Below are positions 42,247-50,246 of a DNA stretch of 64,000 bases, piece after piece. Positions within the stretch are counted from its first letter, which is position 1, and each line of letters begins with the position of its first letter. The stretch is from Piscinibacter gummiphilus. Its GTDB lineage: Bacteria; Pseudomonadota; Gammaproteobacteria; Burkholderiales; Burkholderiaceae_C. The notes beneath the pieces are model-generated. The model did no database searches. It saw only the letters and a list, made by a program, of their open reading frames with translations, and was not told the origin of the DNA. Location: positions 979,001-1,043,000 of the forward strand of contig NZ_CP136336.1 in the NCBI RefSeq assembly GCF_032681285.1, read 5' to 3'. The translations under genes were made by a program, and so were the position numbers.

Positions 42247-43916
42247 GCCGGCTCCTCCGCGCTCGCCTCGGCGTGCTCGACGTCGTAGCTGCCCGCCAGG
42301 TACTCGCCACGCGCCTTGGCCCGCTGCACCTTGCCGCTCGTCGTCTTGGGAATGCGGCCGGAGGGCAGCACCCGCACGTCGTGCAACGTGAGGCCCATCT
42401 CCTCGGCAAGCCGCTCGCGGATGCGCTCTTCGAGGCCGCGCTCCTGACCGCGCGCTTCGAGCAGCACCACCACCTGCTCCGTGGCCGCGCCCGGCACTGC
42501 AAACGCGGCGACCGCGCCGCTGCGCACGCCGGGCAGCGTTTCGACCAGCCATTCCACGTCTTGCGGGCAGACGTTGCGGCCGTTGACGATGATGAGGTCC
42601 TTCACCCGCCCGCAGATGTAGACCTCGCCGCCGTGCAGGAAGCCCAGGTCACCCGTGCGCAGCCAGCCGTCGACGAAGTTCCCGGCGCTGGCCTCGGGGT
42701 TGCGGAAATAGCCGCGGCTAACGCTCGGGCCGCGCACCGCGATCTCACCGATGGCCTCGGCGTCGAGGTGCTGGCCCTGTGCGTCGAGCACGGTGATCGC
42801 ATGCTCGGGGAAGGCCGGGCCGCAGGAGACGAGGCGCAGCGCGCCGGCCGCCTCGCACGGGAGGGCGCGGCGTTGCGCCTCGCATGCGTGGCGGTCGATG
42901 GCCAGCGTGTGCCAGCGGCGGCTGAACGAGACGGCGAGCGTGGCCTCGGCCATGCCGTAGCTCGGCGCGATCACGCCGTCACGCAGGCCGAGCGGCGCGA
43001 AGCAGCGGCTGAACTCGGCCAGCACCTCGGGGTTGATCGGCTCGGCACCGCAGCCCAGCACGCGCAGGCTGCCCAGGTGCAGCGGCACCGGGCGGCGCAG
43101 ATAGTGTTTGGCGACGTAGGCGAAGGCGAAGTTGGGCGCGAAGCTGATCGTGCCGCCGTGGCGCGAGATGGCGTCGAGCCAGAGGTTGGGGTTCTTGATG
43201 AAGGCCGAGGTGGAGAGATAGACCATCTCGGTGCGGTGGGCGAGCGGCGCCAGCACCTTGCCGATGAGCCCCATGTCGTGGTGCAGCGGCAGCCAGCTCA
43301 CGCCCACGTCGCGCGGCGTGATCTGCAGGCCGTGTTCCATGATGGCCCGCGTGTTGGCGGCGAGGTTGCGGTAGCTGACGATCACGCCCTTGGGCGTGCC
43401 GGTGGAGCCCGAGGTGAACTGCAGGAAGCAGGTGTCGTCGGGTGTGAGTTCGGCCGGTGCGGGTGTGGGCTGGCCGGTGGGGGTGTGCAGTTCGTCATAG
43501 CCGAGCAGCGGCACGCCGGGCATGGCCTCGGCCACCAGGGTATGCAGGCTCTCGGGCGCGACGATCGCGTGCAGCTCGGCCACGCCGGCGATCTGACGCA
43601 GCAGCGCGGCGTAGCTCTGCTGGCGCCCGCCGAGGGGGGGCGGCGCGAGCGGCACCAGCACCAAGCCTGCGCGCACGCCGGCCACGAAGGTGGGGATGAA
43701 GCTCGACGCGTCGGCCGCGATCACCGCGAGCCGCTGGCCGGCACGCAGGCCACGTGCGTTCAGCTGGCCGTGCACCGTGAGGGCGGTGGCCATCAGCTCG
43801 GCGTAGCTGCGCTGGCGGCTCACGCCGCCCGAGGCCAGGTAGGTGTGGCCGCGCTCTTCGCAGCGCTCGATGGCGTCGAGCAATGCGTAGAGCGGCGTCG
43901 GCTCGGTGTGTTTCAC
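42243..43916 (-). CDS. Fatty acyl-AMP ligase (FAAL-type adenylating enzyme)
   Basis: A 557-residue ANL-superfamily enzyme that adenylates a fatty acid and loads it on an ACP. P-loop FTSGSTGTPKG is at 167-177, 'YGMAEATLAVSF' matches the FAAL-type A5 motif, 'GWLRTGDLGFLHGGEVYICG' is near 420 and the C-terminal Lys lies in 'TTSGKVQRAK'. The 'HHDMGLIG' segment is also typical of FAALs. The GTG start overlaps the desaturase stop (GTGA). With the ACP gene in the same operon, it defines a dedicated activation route. Confidence 0.92.
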   Translation of the reverse strand: MKHTEPTPLYALLDAIERCEERGHTYLASGGVSRQRSYAELMATALTVHGQLNARGLRAGQRLAVIAADASSFIPTFVAGVRAGLVLVPLAPPPLGGRQQSYAALLRQIAGVAELHAIVAPESLHTLVAEAMPGVPLLGYDELHTPTGQPTPAPAELTPDDTCFLQFTSGSTGTPKGVIVSYRNLAANTRAIMEHGLQITPRDVGVSWLPLHHDMGLIGKVLAPLAHRTEMVYLSTSAFIKNPNLWLDAISRHGGTISFAPNFAFAYVAKHYLRRPVPLHLGSLRVLGCGAEPINPEVLAEFSRCFAPLGLRDGVIAPSYGMAEATLAVSFSRRWHTLAIDRHACEAQRRALPCEAAGALRLVSCGPAFPEHAITVLDAQGQHLDAEAIGEIAVRGPSVSRGYFRNPEASAGNFVDGWLRTGDLGFLHGGEVYICGRVKDLIIVNGRNVCPQDVEWLVETLPGVRSGAVAAFAVPGAATEQVVVLLEARGQERGLEERIRERLAEEMGLTLHDVRVLPSGRIPKTTSGKVQRAKARGEYLAGSYDVEHAEASAEEPA

Positions 43917-44962
43917 CGCGCCGATCCCACGGCGCCCACCGCCACCGCAGCCGCTTGTGGCACGCCGCGTTCATCGCTGGAAGCCGGCGCCTGCGGAAGC
44001 TCGAAGGGGTCGAAGTCGTCGCCCTTGGCCGTGGGGGCATAGACCTGGAACAGCGGCTTGAAGGACTTGAAGAAGCCGCGCTCCACCGGCACCGGCACCG
44101 CCTCGAACACACCCTTCTCGCGCAGGATGCGGTGCACCTGCGGCAGCCGGTAGCAGGGGATGCCGGGGTAGGCGTGGTGCTCGTTGTGGTAGTTCGCGCC
44201 GAAGAAGAGGATCGTCATCAGCGGCGAGGTGCGGCTCCACGAATTGCGGAAGAGCCGGTCGTCGTCGAGGCCGCCGTGGTCGATGAAAATCTGGCAGGCG
44301 GCGATGAACTTCACGGCGAGCGTGGGGAGCGCCACCACGAAGACACCGGCGCGCCAGTCGATGGTGAAGATCGCGGCGTAGAGCGCGATCCACATCGCGG
44401 CAAAGAGGAAGTTGAGCCGCGCGAAGAGGATCTGGTCGGCCTCGGTGAACGCCACCTTGTACTTGAAGGCCGGAATCTTCCCCATCGCCATCGAGAAGGT
44501 GTCCTTCAGGTAGACGAGGTTGTAGTTGATGCGAGACATCAGGAGCCGCGACCACCAGGTCTTGAGGTTCTCCACCGGGTAGACGTTGGGGTCGTCCTTC
44601 TGGTTGGTGAAGCGGTGGTGGTTCCAGTGGCTGAGCGCGAAGCCCATCTCCATGTAGCTCACCACGGCCGAGGCGCTGAAGATGCCGATCACGGCCGAGA
44701 GCCGCCGGTTCTTCACGAAGTTGCCGTGCGTGCCTTCGTGGCCGATCACGCCGAGCAGGTTGAGCCCGTAGCCCGCGAGGATGGTGAGGAGGGCGATGGC
44801 CGGGATCTGCGCCCACAGCGGCAGCTCCGAGAGCGCCACCTGGTAGCTCAGGTACCCCGGCACGAAGAAGAGGGCGAGGGCGTAGACGAAGTGGGCCAGG
44901 GCCCACAGGTGAGACGGCTCGTACAGCGAACGGTCGAGCGCGGGACGCTGGATGTTGTTCAT
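43913..44962 (-). CDS. Membrane fatty acid desaturase
   Basis: A 349-residue diiron desaturase with boxes H75-EGT-H79, H112-WN-H-H116 and H259-NE-H-H263, and hydrophobic helices around 20-70, 90-108 and 180-225. This is the standard acyl-lipid/acyl-ACP desaturase pattern. A disordered, Pro/Ala-rich C-terminus follows residue 310. It lies 11 bases after the soluble desaturase gene and overlaps the FAAL gene by 4 bases, so it probably acts on the ACP-bound chain that FAAL loads. Confidence 0.92.
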   Translation of the reverse strand: MNNIQRPALDRSLYEPSHLWALAHFVYALALFFVPGYLSYQVALSELPLWAQIPAIALLTILAGYGLNLLGVIGHEGTHGNFVKNRRLSAVIGIFSASAVVSYMEMGFALSHWNHHRFTNQKDDPNVYPVENLKTWWSRLLMSRINYNLVYLKDTFSMAMGKIPAFKYKVAFTEADQILFARLNFLFAAMWIALYAAIFTIDWRAGVFVVALPTLAVKFIAACQIFIDHGGLDDDRLFRNSWSRTSPLMTILFFGANYHNEHHAYPGIPCYRLPQVHRILREKGVFEAVPVPVERGFFKSFKPLFQVYAPTAKGDDFDPFELPQAPASSDERGVPQAAAVAVGAVGSAR

Positions 44963-44973
44963 CGTGGGGCTCC

Positions 44974-45873
44974 TCAGGCAGCGGCAAGTTCCAGATCGGG
45001 CTGGGCGTGGGGGGTGACCACCGGTGGCGTCTGCTTGCGCATCGCGCGCACCATGTCGCGGCGAGTGAGGCCGATGGACTTGAGCGTGGGCATGATCCCG
45101 TGCAGCAGGAAGTCCTGCGACGAGATCGCCACGCCCTCGACCTGCAGGCGGCGCTCGAACTCGGGCACGAGCTTCTCGCCCGGCATCTCGAAGTTGGAGA
45201 TGACGTAGGCGAGGTCTTGCGCGGTGCCCTCGGGGTCTTCTTCGTACTCGAAGCGCATGAAGTTGCGATAGAAGGCCGCGTGCGCTGCTTCGTCGCGCGC
45301 CACGAAGTCGAAGAGCTTGGCAAGCACCTCGTTGCCCATCTGCCGGTAGGCGTTGCGCTGCTGGATGTAGATCATGAAGGTGGCGATCTCCTGCAGCGCG
45401 CCGTAGCAGGCCATCTGCCGGTTCGACGCGAAGGGCAGCGTCCACTCGGTCTTGAGCACCTCTTCCTCGTAGTCCATGTACTGGTCGAGCGTGCGCAGGC
45501 CGGAGCGCAACAGGTACTCGCGGAAGACGAGGGCGTGCTTGCTCTCTTCATAGCCCCACGCGAGGTGGAACCAGGCCTGGCCGAAGATGTCGCGGCTCAA
45601 GTTCAAGCCGTTCTTCGTGTAGTCGGGGATGAAGAGCTCGACGCCGCAGAAGGTCTCGAGGCAGGTGGCCAGGCGCGCCTTGGCCTCCGCGCCCATCCTC
45701 TGGTCGACCTCGTCGTGGAAGCGCTGCGATTCGAGCTGCTCCCAGGGGATGTCGTGCATCGGGTTCCAGCGGCGGTGCTTCTCGGCGTGCTCGAAGAACG
45801 TCATGTATTCGCGGTACATGCGCTCTCGGCGGCGCAGGCGCGGCGATGCGGATTGCAGGGCGGTGGGTGTCAT
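44974..45873 (-). CDS. Soluble acyl-ACP desaturase (ferritin-like diiron)
   Basis: A 299-residue protein of the stearoyl-ACP desaturase (FA_desaturase_2) family. The diiron ligands are visible: a Glu in 'CLETFCGVELF', E110-SK-H113, E162 in 'ALQEIATFMIY' and E195-AA-H198. It is all-helical with no membrane segment. An AAAGGAG site precedes the ATG. It follows the ACP gene by 21 bases. Such enzymes put the first double bond into an ACP-linked chain, which the membrane desaturases could then extend. This class is uncommon in proteobacteria. Confidence 0.9.
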   Translation of the reverse strand: MTPTALQSASPRLRRRERMYREYMTFFEHAEKHRRWNPMHDIPWEQLESQRFHDEVDQRMGAEAKARLATCLETFCGVELFIPDYTKNGLNLSRDIFGQAWFHLAWGYEESKHALVFREYLLRSGLRTLDQYMDYEEEVLKTEWTLPFASNRQMACYGALQEIATFMIYIQQRNAYRQMGNEVLAKLFDFVARDEAAHAAFYRNFMRFEYEEDPEGTAQDLAYVISNFEMPGEKLVPEFERRLQVEGVAISSQDFLLHGIMPTLKSIGLTRRDMVRAMRKQTPPVVTPHAQPDLELAAA

Positions 45874-45894
45874 GGCGGTGACTCCTTTGCAGCG

Positions 45895-46176
45895 TCAATG
45901 GCGCCGGTCGAGGTGCTTGCGCATCAGCGTGGCGAGGTCGCGCATGCTGCGGATGGCGACGAGCTCGTCGTCCTGGAAGTGCAGGTCGAGCTCTTCTTCC
46001 ACGAAGCCCGACATCTCGAGCGCGGCGAGCGAGTCGATGCCCAGCGACTCGACGGTGGAGTCGAGCGTGAGGCGGCCCGCCGCGTCGGCCTGCTCGGGCT
46101 TGGCGAATTGATAGGCGCGCTTGAGCAGCGCGACGATGGCCTCGTCGCTGAGCGCTTTGTCGATGACTTGTTCCAT
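45895..46176 (-). CDS. Dedicated acyl carrier protein
   Basis: A 93-residue acidic four-helix carrier protein. The phosphopantetheine site is S49 in LGIDSLAALE, and helix III follows ('ELDLHFQDDELVAIRSM'). It is separate from the housekeeping AcpP, which normally lies with fab genes. Its position between the methyltransferase and desaturase genes, in the same operon as a FAAL, marks it as the carrier on which the chain is built or modified. Confidence 0.92.
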   Translation of the reverse strand: MEQVIDKALSDEAIVALLKRAYQFAKPEQADAAGRLTLDSTVESLGIDSLAALEMSGFVEEELDLHFQDDELVAIRSMRDLATLMRKHLDRRH

Positions 46177-46218
46177 GGTGATTCCTTTTGATGCAGTGAA
46201 GAGAATTTGGGAGAGGGC

Positions 46219-47070
46219 TCAGTCGTCGAGCCGGCGCAGCGCGAATTGCGCGAGGGACTGGTAGCCCTCTTCGAAGGCCATCACGCAGGCGCGCAGGTAG
46301 CGCTGGTAGTCGATGAAGACCTGCTCGCCGAAGCGCTGGCAGATCGTGTCCTTGTTCTTCTCCAGGCGCAGCAGCCACTCGGCCGTGGTGCGGGCGTAGT
46401 GGTCGCGGCGGGTGTGCAGCTCCATCACCTCCCAGTAGGGCGACGCGGCGGCGAAGATGGCCTCGGGCCGCGGCGAGATGGCGCCCGGGAAGATGTGCGT
46501 GGTGGTCCACGCGATTTCCTTCAACGCGGTGCCGCGCGGGATGCGCGCGCCGATCACCGACTGCAGGCTGAACCAGGCGCCCGGGCGTGTCCACTCCCAG
46601 GCACGACGGAAGTATTCGCGGTAGATGCCGATGTGGTCGCCGCGTTGCGTCTGCTGCGGCGTGGCCACGTGCTCGAACATGCCGATGCTGATGACGGCGT
46701 CGAACTTCTTCTCGGGGGCGTAGTCGCGGTAGTCGACGAGCTTGACGGTGGTGTTGGGGATCTTGCGCGCGAGGATCGCGTCGTACTGGTCCTGCGACAG
46801 CGTGATGCCCACCGCCTCGCGCACGCCTTTGTGCACGGTGAGGTACTCGAGGTTGGCCCCCCAGCCGCAGCCGATGTCGAGCACGCGCGACTCCGGGCGC
46901 ACGCGGGCGGCGCGGAAGTGGTGCTCGTGCTTGTTGAGCTGCGCCTGCTCGAGCGTCTCGTCGCCGGTCTGGAAGAGGGCGCAGGTGTAGGCCATCGATT
47001 CGTCCAGCCAGAGGCGGAAGAAGTCGTTGTCCACGCCGTAGGTCACATCGATCTCGTCTTTGGTCGACAC
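46219..47070 (-). CDS. Cfa/CmaS-like SAM-dependent methyltransferase
   Basis: A 283-residue methyltransferase of the cyclopropane-fatty-acid synthase group. It begins 'IDVTYGVDNDFFRLWLDESM', has SAM motif 'VLDIGCGWGANLEYL' at 63-77 and 'ISIGMFEHVATPQQT'. It lacks the N-terminal domain of E. coli Cfa, so it resembles mycolic-acid and small Cfa-type enzymes. Products may be methyl-branched or cyclopropane chains at a double bond. It is the first gene of the lipid operon, with the promoter expected in 47071-47257. Confidence 0.88.
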   Translation of the reverse strand: MSTKDEIDVTYGVDNDFFRLWLDESMAYTCALFQTGDETLEQAQLNKHEHHFRAARVRPESRVLDIGCGWGANLEYLTVHKGVREAVGITLSQDQYDAILARKIPNTTVKLVDYRDYAPEKKFDAVISIGMFEHVATPQQTQRGDHIGIYREYFRRAWEWTRPGAWFSLQSVIGARIPRGTALKEIAWTTTHIFPGAISPRPEAIFAAASPYWEVMELHTRRDHYARTTAEWLLRLEKNKDTICQRFGEQVFIDYQRYLRACVMAFEEGYQSLAQFALRRLDD

Positions 47071-47257
47071 GGTGGAGTCCTCAGGGTTCGTTGTTGCAGT
47101 GCAAGGTCGCGTGCATGATCCCGGCGGCGCGCCGGCAGCGGCAACCCCCTAGACCCCACGTTTGCGATTAGTGCGAAATGGCCCGCCAGCCCGCTCCGGT
47201 ATGGGGGCTTTCAGAGCGAGTGGCACACTGCGCGACCGATCACCACAGGGGGTTCAC

Positions 47258-47725
47258 ATGACTGCGACGACGACGTCTGGCGAGTTGACCGAGGTGCTGG
47301 GCCAGCTGATGCAACGTGCCAAACCGGGCCAGCAACAGCTGCTGATGGCCACGGCCGAGCGCATGGCCGCCGCACGCTACCGCGCCTGGGCGGATAACGA
47401 GTCAGGCGAGCGTCGCATCGCGCTGCTGGCCTGTGCTGCGCGCGAGGAAGAAGTGGCGCGGCGCATCGAGGGCCTGCACACCGATGCTGACGCGGTGCAG
47501 GCACAGATCCGTGAGCAGAACCCCGACCTGGGCACGCTGGCCGGTGAGTTCTTTGCCCGCTTTCCCGTGGAAGAGCAGTACCGCCTGCAGGCGCAGGCCG
47601 AGCGCCTGGGCGCGGCCACCTGGCGCTCGCTCGCCAAGCGCGCCGAAGGTGGCGCGCTGCGCGATGTGTTCCTCACCTGCGCCGCGCTCGAGGAAGAGAG
47701 CGCGGTGGTGCTGGAGTCGTTCTAA
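47258..47725 (+). CDS. Unknown helical protein with internal duplication
   Basis: A 155-residue, all-helical protein made of two similar halves. 'ATAERMAAARYRAWADNESG' with 'LACAAREEEVARRIE' aligns with 'AQAERLGAATWRSLAKRAEG' with 'LTCAALEEESAVVLE'. The pattern (Trp/Arg-rich helix, then an acidic C-A-A-x-E-E-E helix) looks like a ferritin-like or metal-binding bundle, but I recognise no family. AGGGGG lies about 6 bases before the ATG. It is divergent from the lipid operon and its stop overlaps the AlkB-type gene's stop by 4 bases, so it sits inside the lipid gene region. Confidence 0.75.
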   Translation: MTATTTSGELTEVLGQLMQRAKPGQQQLLMATAERMAAARYRAWADNESGERRIALLACAAREEEVARRIEGLHTDADAVQAQIREQNPDLGTLAGEFFARFPVEEQYRLQAQAERLGAATWRSLAKRAEGGALRDVFLTCAALEEESAVVLESF

Positions 47726-48906
47726 GGCCGCTCGGCCGGCGCCAGCGCCGCATACGACGGCAGGCGGCTGTCGCGGTTGGCCTGCTGGGCCAGTTCGCGC
47801 TCGGCGGGCGAGGCGAGTTCGGCGTCCCACCTCGCCAGGCGCGGCGCGGCGAAGCGGCGCCACAGCGGCGGCGCCATCGACAGCAGGATGTGCGCCACGT
47901 AGCCGTAGGGCAGGTCGGGCGCTTCCGCGGTGGGCTTCAAGGCCGAGTAGGGCAGGCGTGCGTCGAGGTGGTGGTGCGCGTGCCGCGGCAGGTTGTACAT
48001 GATGTGCGAGGCGGCACGGCTGCTGCATTCCCAGCTGTGGTGCGACTCGATCTTGCCGCCCGGCGTGCGCACCAGGCCGTAGTGCTGGATGTACTCCACC
48101 GCTTCGAGCAGGAACTTCGAGGTGGCGGCCACCATCGCGAACGCCGCCACGCCCCGCCACCCGGCCGCCGCGTAGAAGGCGAGCGCGATCAGGCCGCTCA
48201 TCGCGACGCCGGTCGTCACCTTGTTCGTCAGCGCCCGCAGCAGCCAGGGCCGCTCGCGCAGGCGACGCATCTCGATCTGCCACGCATCGCGGTACTGGCC
48301 GCGCACGCTGCGAAGCGCGAAGGCATAGAGGTTCTCGCCACGCTTGGCGGTCGATGGGTCGTGGGGCGTGCCCACGTGCAGGTGGTGCACGTACACATGC
48401 GTGATCGAGTACTGCGCGTCGCCCACGGTGGCGAGGATCCAGCGGCCCAGCCACACGGCGAAGGGGCTCGCGGTGCGGTGCACGAGCTCGTGCGCGGCGA
48501 TGGTGTTGGTCGACATCACGAAGCCGAGCGTCACCGCCGCGGCCACGAGCGAGCCCCAACCGGCCGGCTCGCTGCGGGTGGCGAGCGAGGCGCCGAGCAG
48601 ACTGTCGAGCCCCAGGCCATCGAGCAGCTGCCCGATGCCGAGCAGGTCGCCCGGTGCGGCCATCCACGCCAGCATCAGCAGCGCGAACGCCGAGGTCGGG
48701 ATGTGCACATACGGCACGGCGTTGATGAGCCAGGGGTGTCGGTACTCGGGCACCGCCAGCTCGCGCGGCGTGGCCACGTCGACGGCGATCTGGTAAGCGA
48801 CCAGAGCCAGCGCGCCGGCCAGGCCCCACATCGGCACCACGGTGGCGAGGATCGCGAACGTGGGCATCACCACGAGGATGAGCGAGTGCTTGAGGTAGTG
48901 GGTCAT
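47722..48906 (-). CDS. AlkB-type membrane alkane/fatty acid hydroxylase
   Basis: A 394-residue diiron integral-membrane monooxygenase. Boxes are H139-ELV-H143, H170-VYV-H174-H175 and the third region H309-A-H-H-H313, plus the AlkB/XylM landmark 'LEAVEYIQHYGL'. It has six or so hydrophobic helices. It overlaps the ferredoxin-reductase gene (ATGA), its likely electron donor. In the adjacent lipid pathway it could hydroxylate a terminal or allylic position. True alkane growth is a possible alternative. Confidence 0.9.
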   Translation of the reverse strand: MTHYLKHSLILVVMPTFAILATVVPMWGLAGALALVAYQIAVDVATPRELAVPEYRHPWLINAVPYVHIPTSAFALLMLAWMAAPGDLLGIGQLLDGLGLDSLLGASLATRSEPAGWGSLVAAAVTLGFVMSTNTIAAHELVHRTASPFAVWLGRWILATVGDAQYSITHVYVHHLHVGTPHDPSTAKRGENLYAFALRSVRGQYRDAWQIEMRRLRERPWLLRALTNKVTTGVAMSGLIALAFYAAAGWRGVAAFAMVAATSKFLLEAVEYIQHYGLVRTPGGKIESHHSWECSSRAASHIMYNLPRHAHHHLDARLPYSALKPTAEAPDLPYGYVAHILLSMAPPLWRRFAAPRLARWDAELASPAERELAQQANRDSRLPSYAALAPAERP

Positions 48907-50024
48907 GTCGTCTCCTCGGAGGGCGATTGGTAGCGGTCGAAGCGGATGCGCTCGGCACCGAAGCCCATGTCGTGCAGCACCGGCAGGCAGGCGTCGACGA
49001 AGCCGCTGGGTCCGTAGAGCAGCACGCGTGCGTCGTGGGTGGCTTGCGAGGGCGTGTGCGACCACGAGGCGGCCCAGGCGCCGATGGCGTCGAGCCCGAA
49101 GGGCGCACGGCCACGTGCGGTGCCGCTCGCGGCGGTGGGCGCGTGTTCGGCCCAGGCGAGGCTCAGGTGGCGTGCGCCGTGTCGCCGCGCGCTGGCGGCG
49201 AGCGCGTCGGCGCCGTAGAGGTCTTGCAGTTGCGCGCCGTAGGCGAGCAGCAGGGTGGGGCGCGAGGGCTGCCGGGCGTGGCTTTCCATCAAGGCGCCGC
49301 AGGCGGCGCCGATGCCGCTGCCCGCGCCGGCCGCGGCGAGCGGCGCGGCGTCGCTGCCCGCCACGCAGTCGCCGAAGGGGCCGGCGAGCTGCACCGCTTG
49401 GCCGATGGCGTCGGCGCTGGTGAGCCAGGTCGACATGCGCCCGCCGGCGTGGCGTGCGACGTCGAGGTGCAGCAGGCTGCCGTCGAGGTGCGGTGCGAGG
49501 CTCACGATCGAATAGGGCCGCAGCCACGCCGGGTTCTCGCCCTGCGGCACGCGCACGCCCACGTACTGGCCGGGAGAGGCCTGCAAGGCGCGGGCGGTGA
49601 TGAGCGAGACGCGCCACACGCGTGGCGTGAGCTGCGCCTGACCGCTCACCTTGGCGGTTATGCCGCTTTCGGGCCGGTGGCCCATCTCCCAGCGCAGCAC
49701 GAGGTCGGACAAGGGCTGCGTCTGGCACGCGAGGTAGGCGCCGCGCTGCAGGTCGTGCGGCTCGAGCACGTAGGCGCGGTCGACCAGCGAATTCGCCTTG
49801 CCTTCCACTACCTCACAGCGGCAGGTGCGGCAAGCACCGACCCGGCAGTTGTAAGGGGCATCGAGGCCCGCGGCGAGCGCGGCGTCCAGCAGTGTTTCCC
49901 CGGGGCGCACACGAAAGCGCGTGCCGTCGTGAAGGCGGACTTCGCACTCGGTGCGAGAGCGCGTTTTGAACAGCGACAGCAGCATGCGAAGGGCCGGTCC
50001 GGAGGTCGAAAGAGTGGCGGCCAT
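48903..50024 (-). CDS. 2Fe-2S ferredoxin / FAD-NAD(P)H reductase fusion
   Basis: A 373-residue electron-transfer protein. The N-terminal plant-type [2Fe-2S] domain has ligands C60, C65, C68 and C100 ('YNCRVGACRTCRCEVVEG'). A ferredoxin-NADP reductase-like FAD domain follows (about 125-230; 'WLRPYSIVSL') and then an NAD(P) domain ('LLYGPSGFVDACLPVL'). This order is like XylA/MmoC-type reductases of oxygenases. It is first in a two-gene operon with the AlkB-type hydroxylase and is divergent from the LuxR gene. Confidence 0.92.
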   Translation of the reverse strand: MAATLSTSGPALRMLLSLFKTRSRTECEVRLHDGTRFRVRPGETLLDAALAAGLDAPYNCRVGACRTCRCEVVEGKANSLVDRAYVLEPHDLQRGAYLACQTQPLSDLVLRWEMGHRPESGITAKVSGQAQLTPRVWRVSLITARALQASPGQYVGVRVPQGENPAWLRPYSIVSLAPHLDGSLLHLDVARHAGGRMSTWLTSADAIGQAVQLAGPFGDCVAGSDAAPLAAAGAGSGIGAACGALMESHARQPSRPTLLLAYGAQLQDLYGADALAASARRHGARHLSLAWAEHAPTAASGTARGRAPFGLDAIGAWAASWSHTPSQATHDARVLLYGPSGFVDACLPVLHDMGFGAERIRFDRYQSPSEETT

Positions 50025-50068
50025 GATCGGCGGCGACGCTCTCGCGCATCAACCCTTCGTGCAGCGCA

Positions 50069-50145
50069 CTTGTATTAGTGACAAGCCATCGTGGCGTGGG
50101 GCCCACCATGAGTCGACAAAGTTAGGGGGGCAATGCGCATTAGGG
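50069..50145. promoter_or_regulatory. Regulatory region between the reductase and LuxR genes
   Basis: The 222-base spacer holds several repeated signals. CTTGT-N7-ACAAG (50069-50085) is an imperfect lux-box-size inverted repeat 45 bases from the reductase start. TTAGGG occurs twice (50122 and 50140), flanking the perfect palindrome AATGCGCATT (50132-50141). One or more of these is a plausible LuxR-type binding site. No clear -35/-10 pair is evident to me. Confidence 0.4.
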
Positions 50146-50246
50146 ATTTTTTTGCACGACCATTCACCCAATAGTGATGCTTCGGGTGGGGTGGGTCTCG
50201 TCCGCGCTCTTGTCCGCATCGAGCTCAAGCTGTACGGGTGTGCCTC

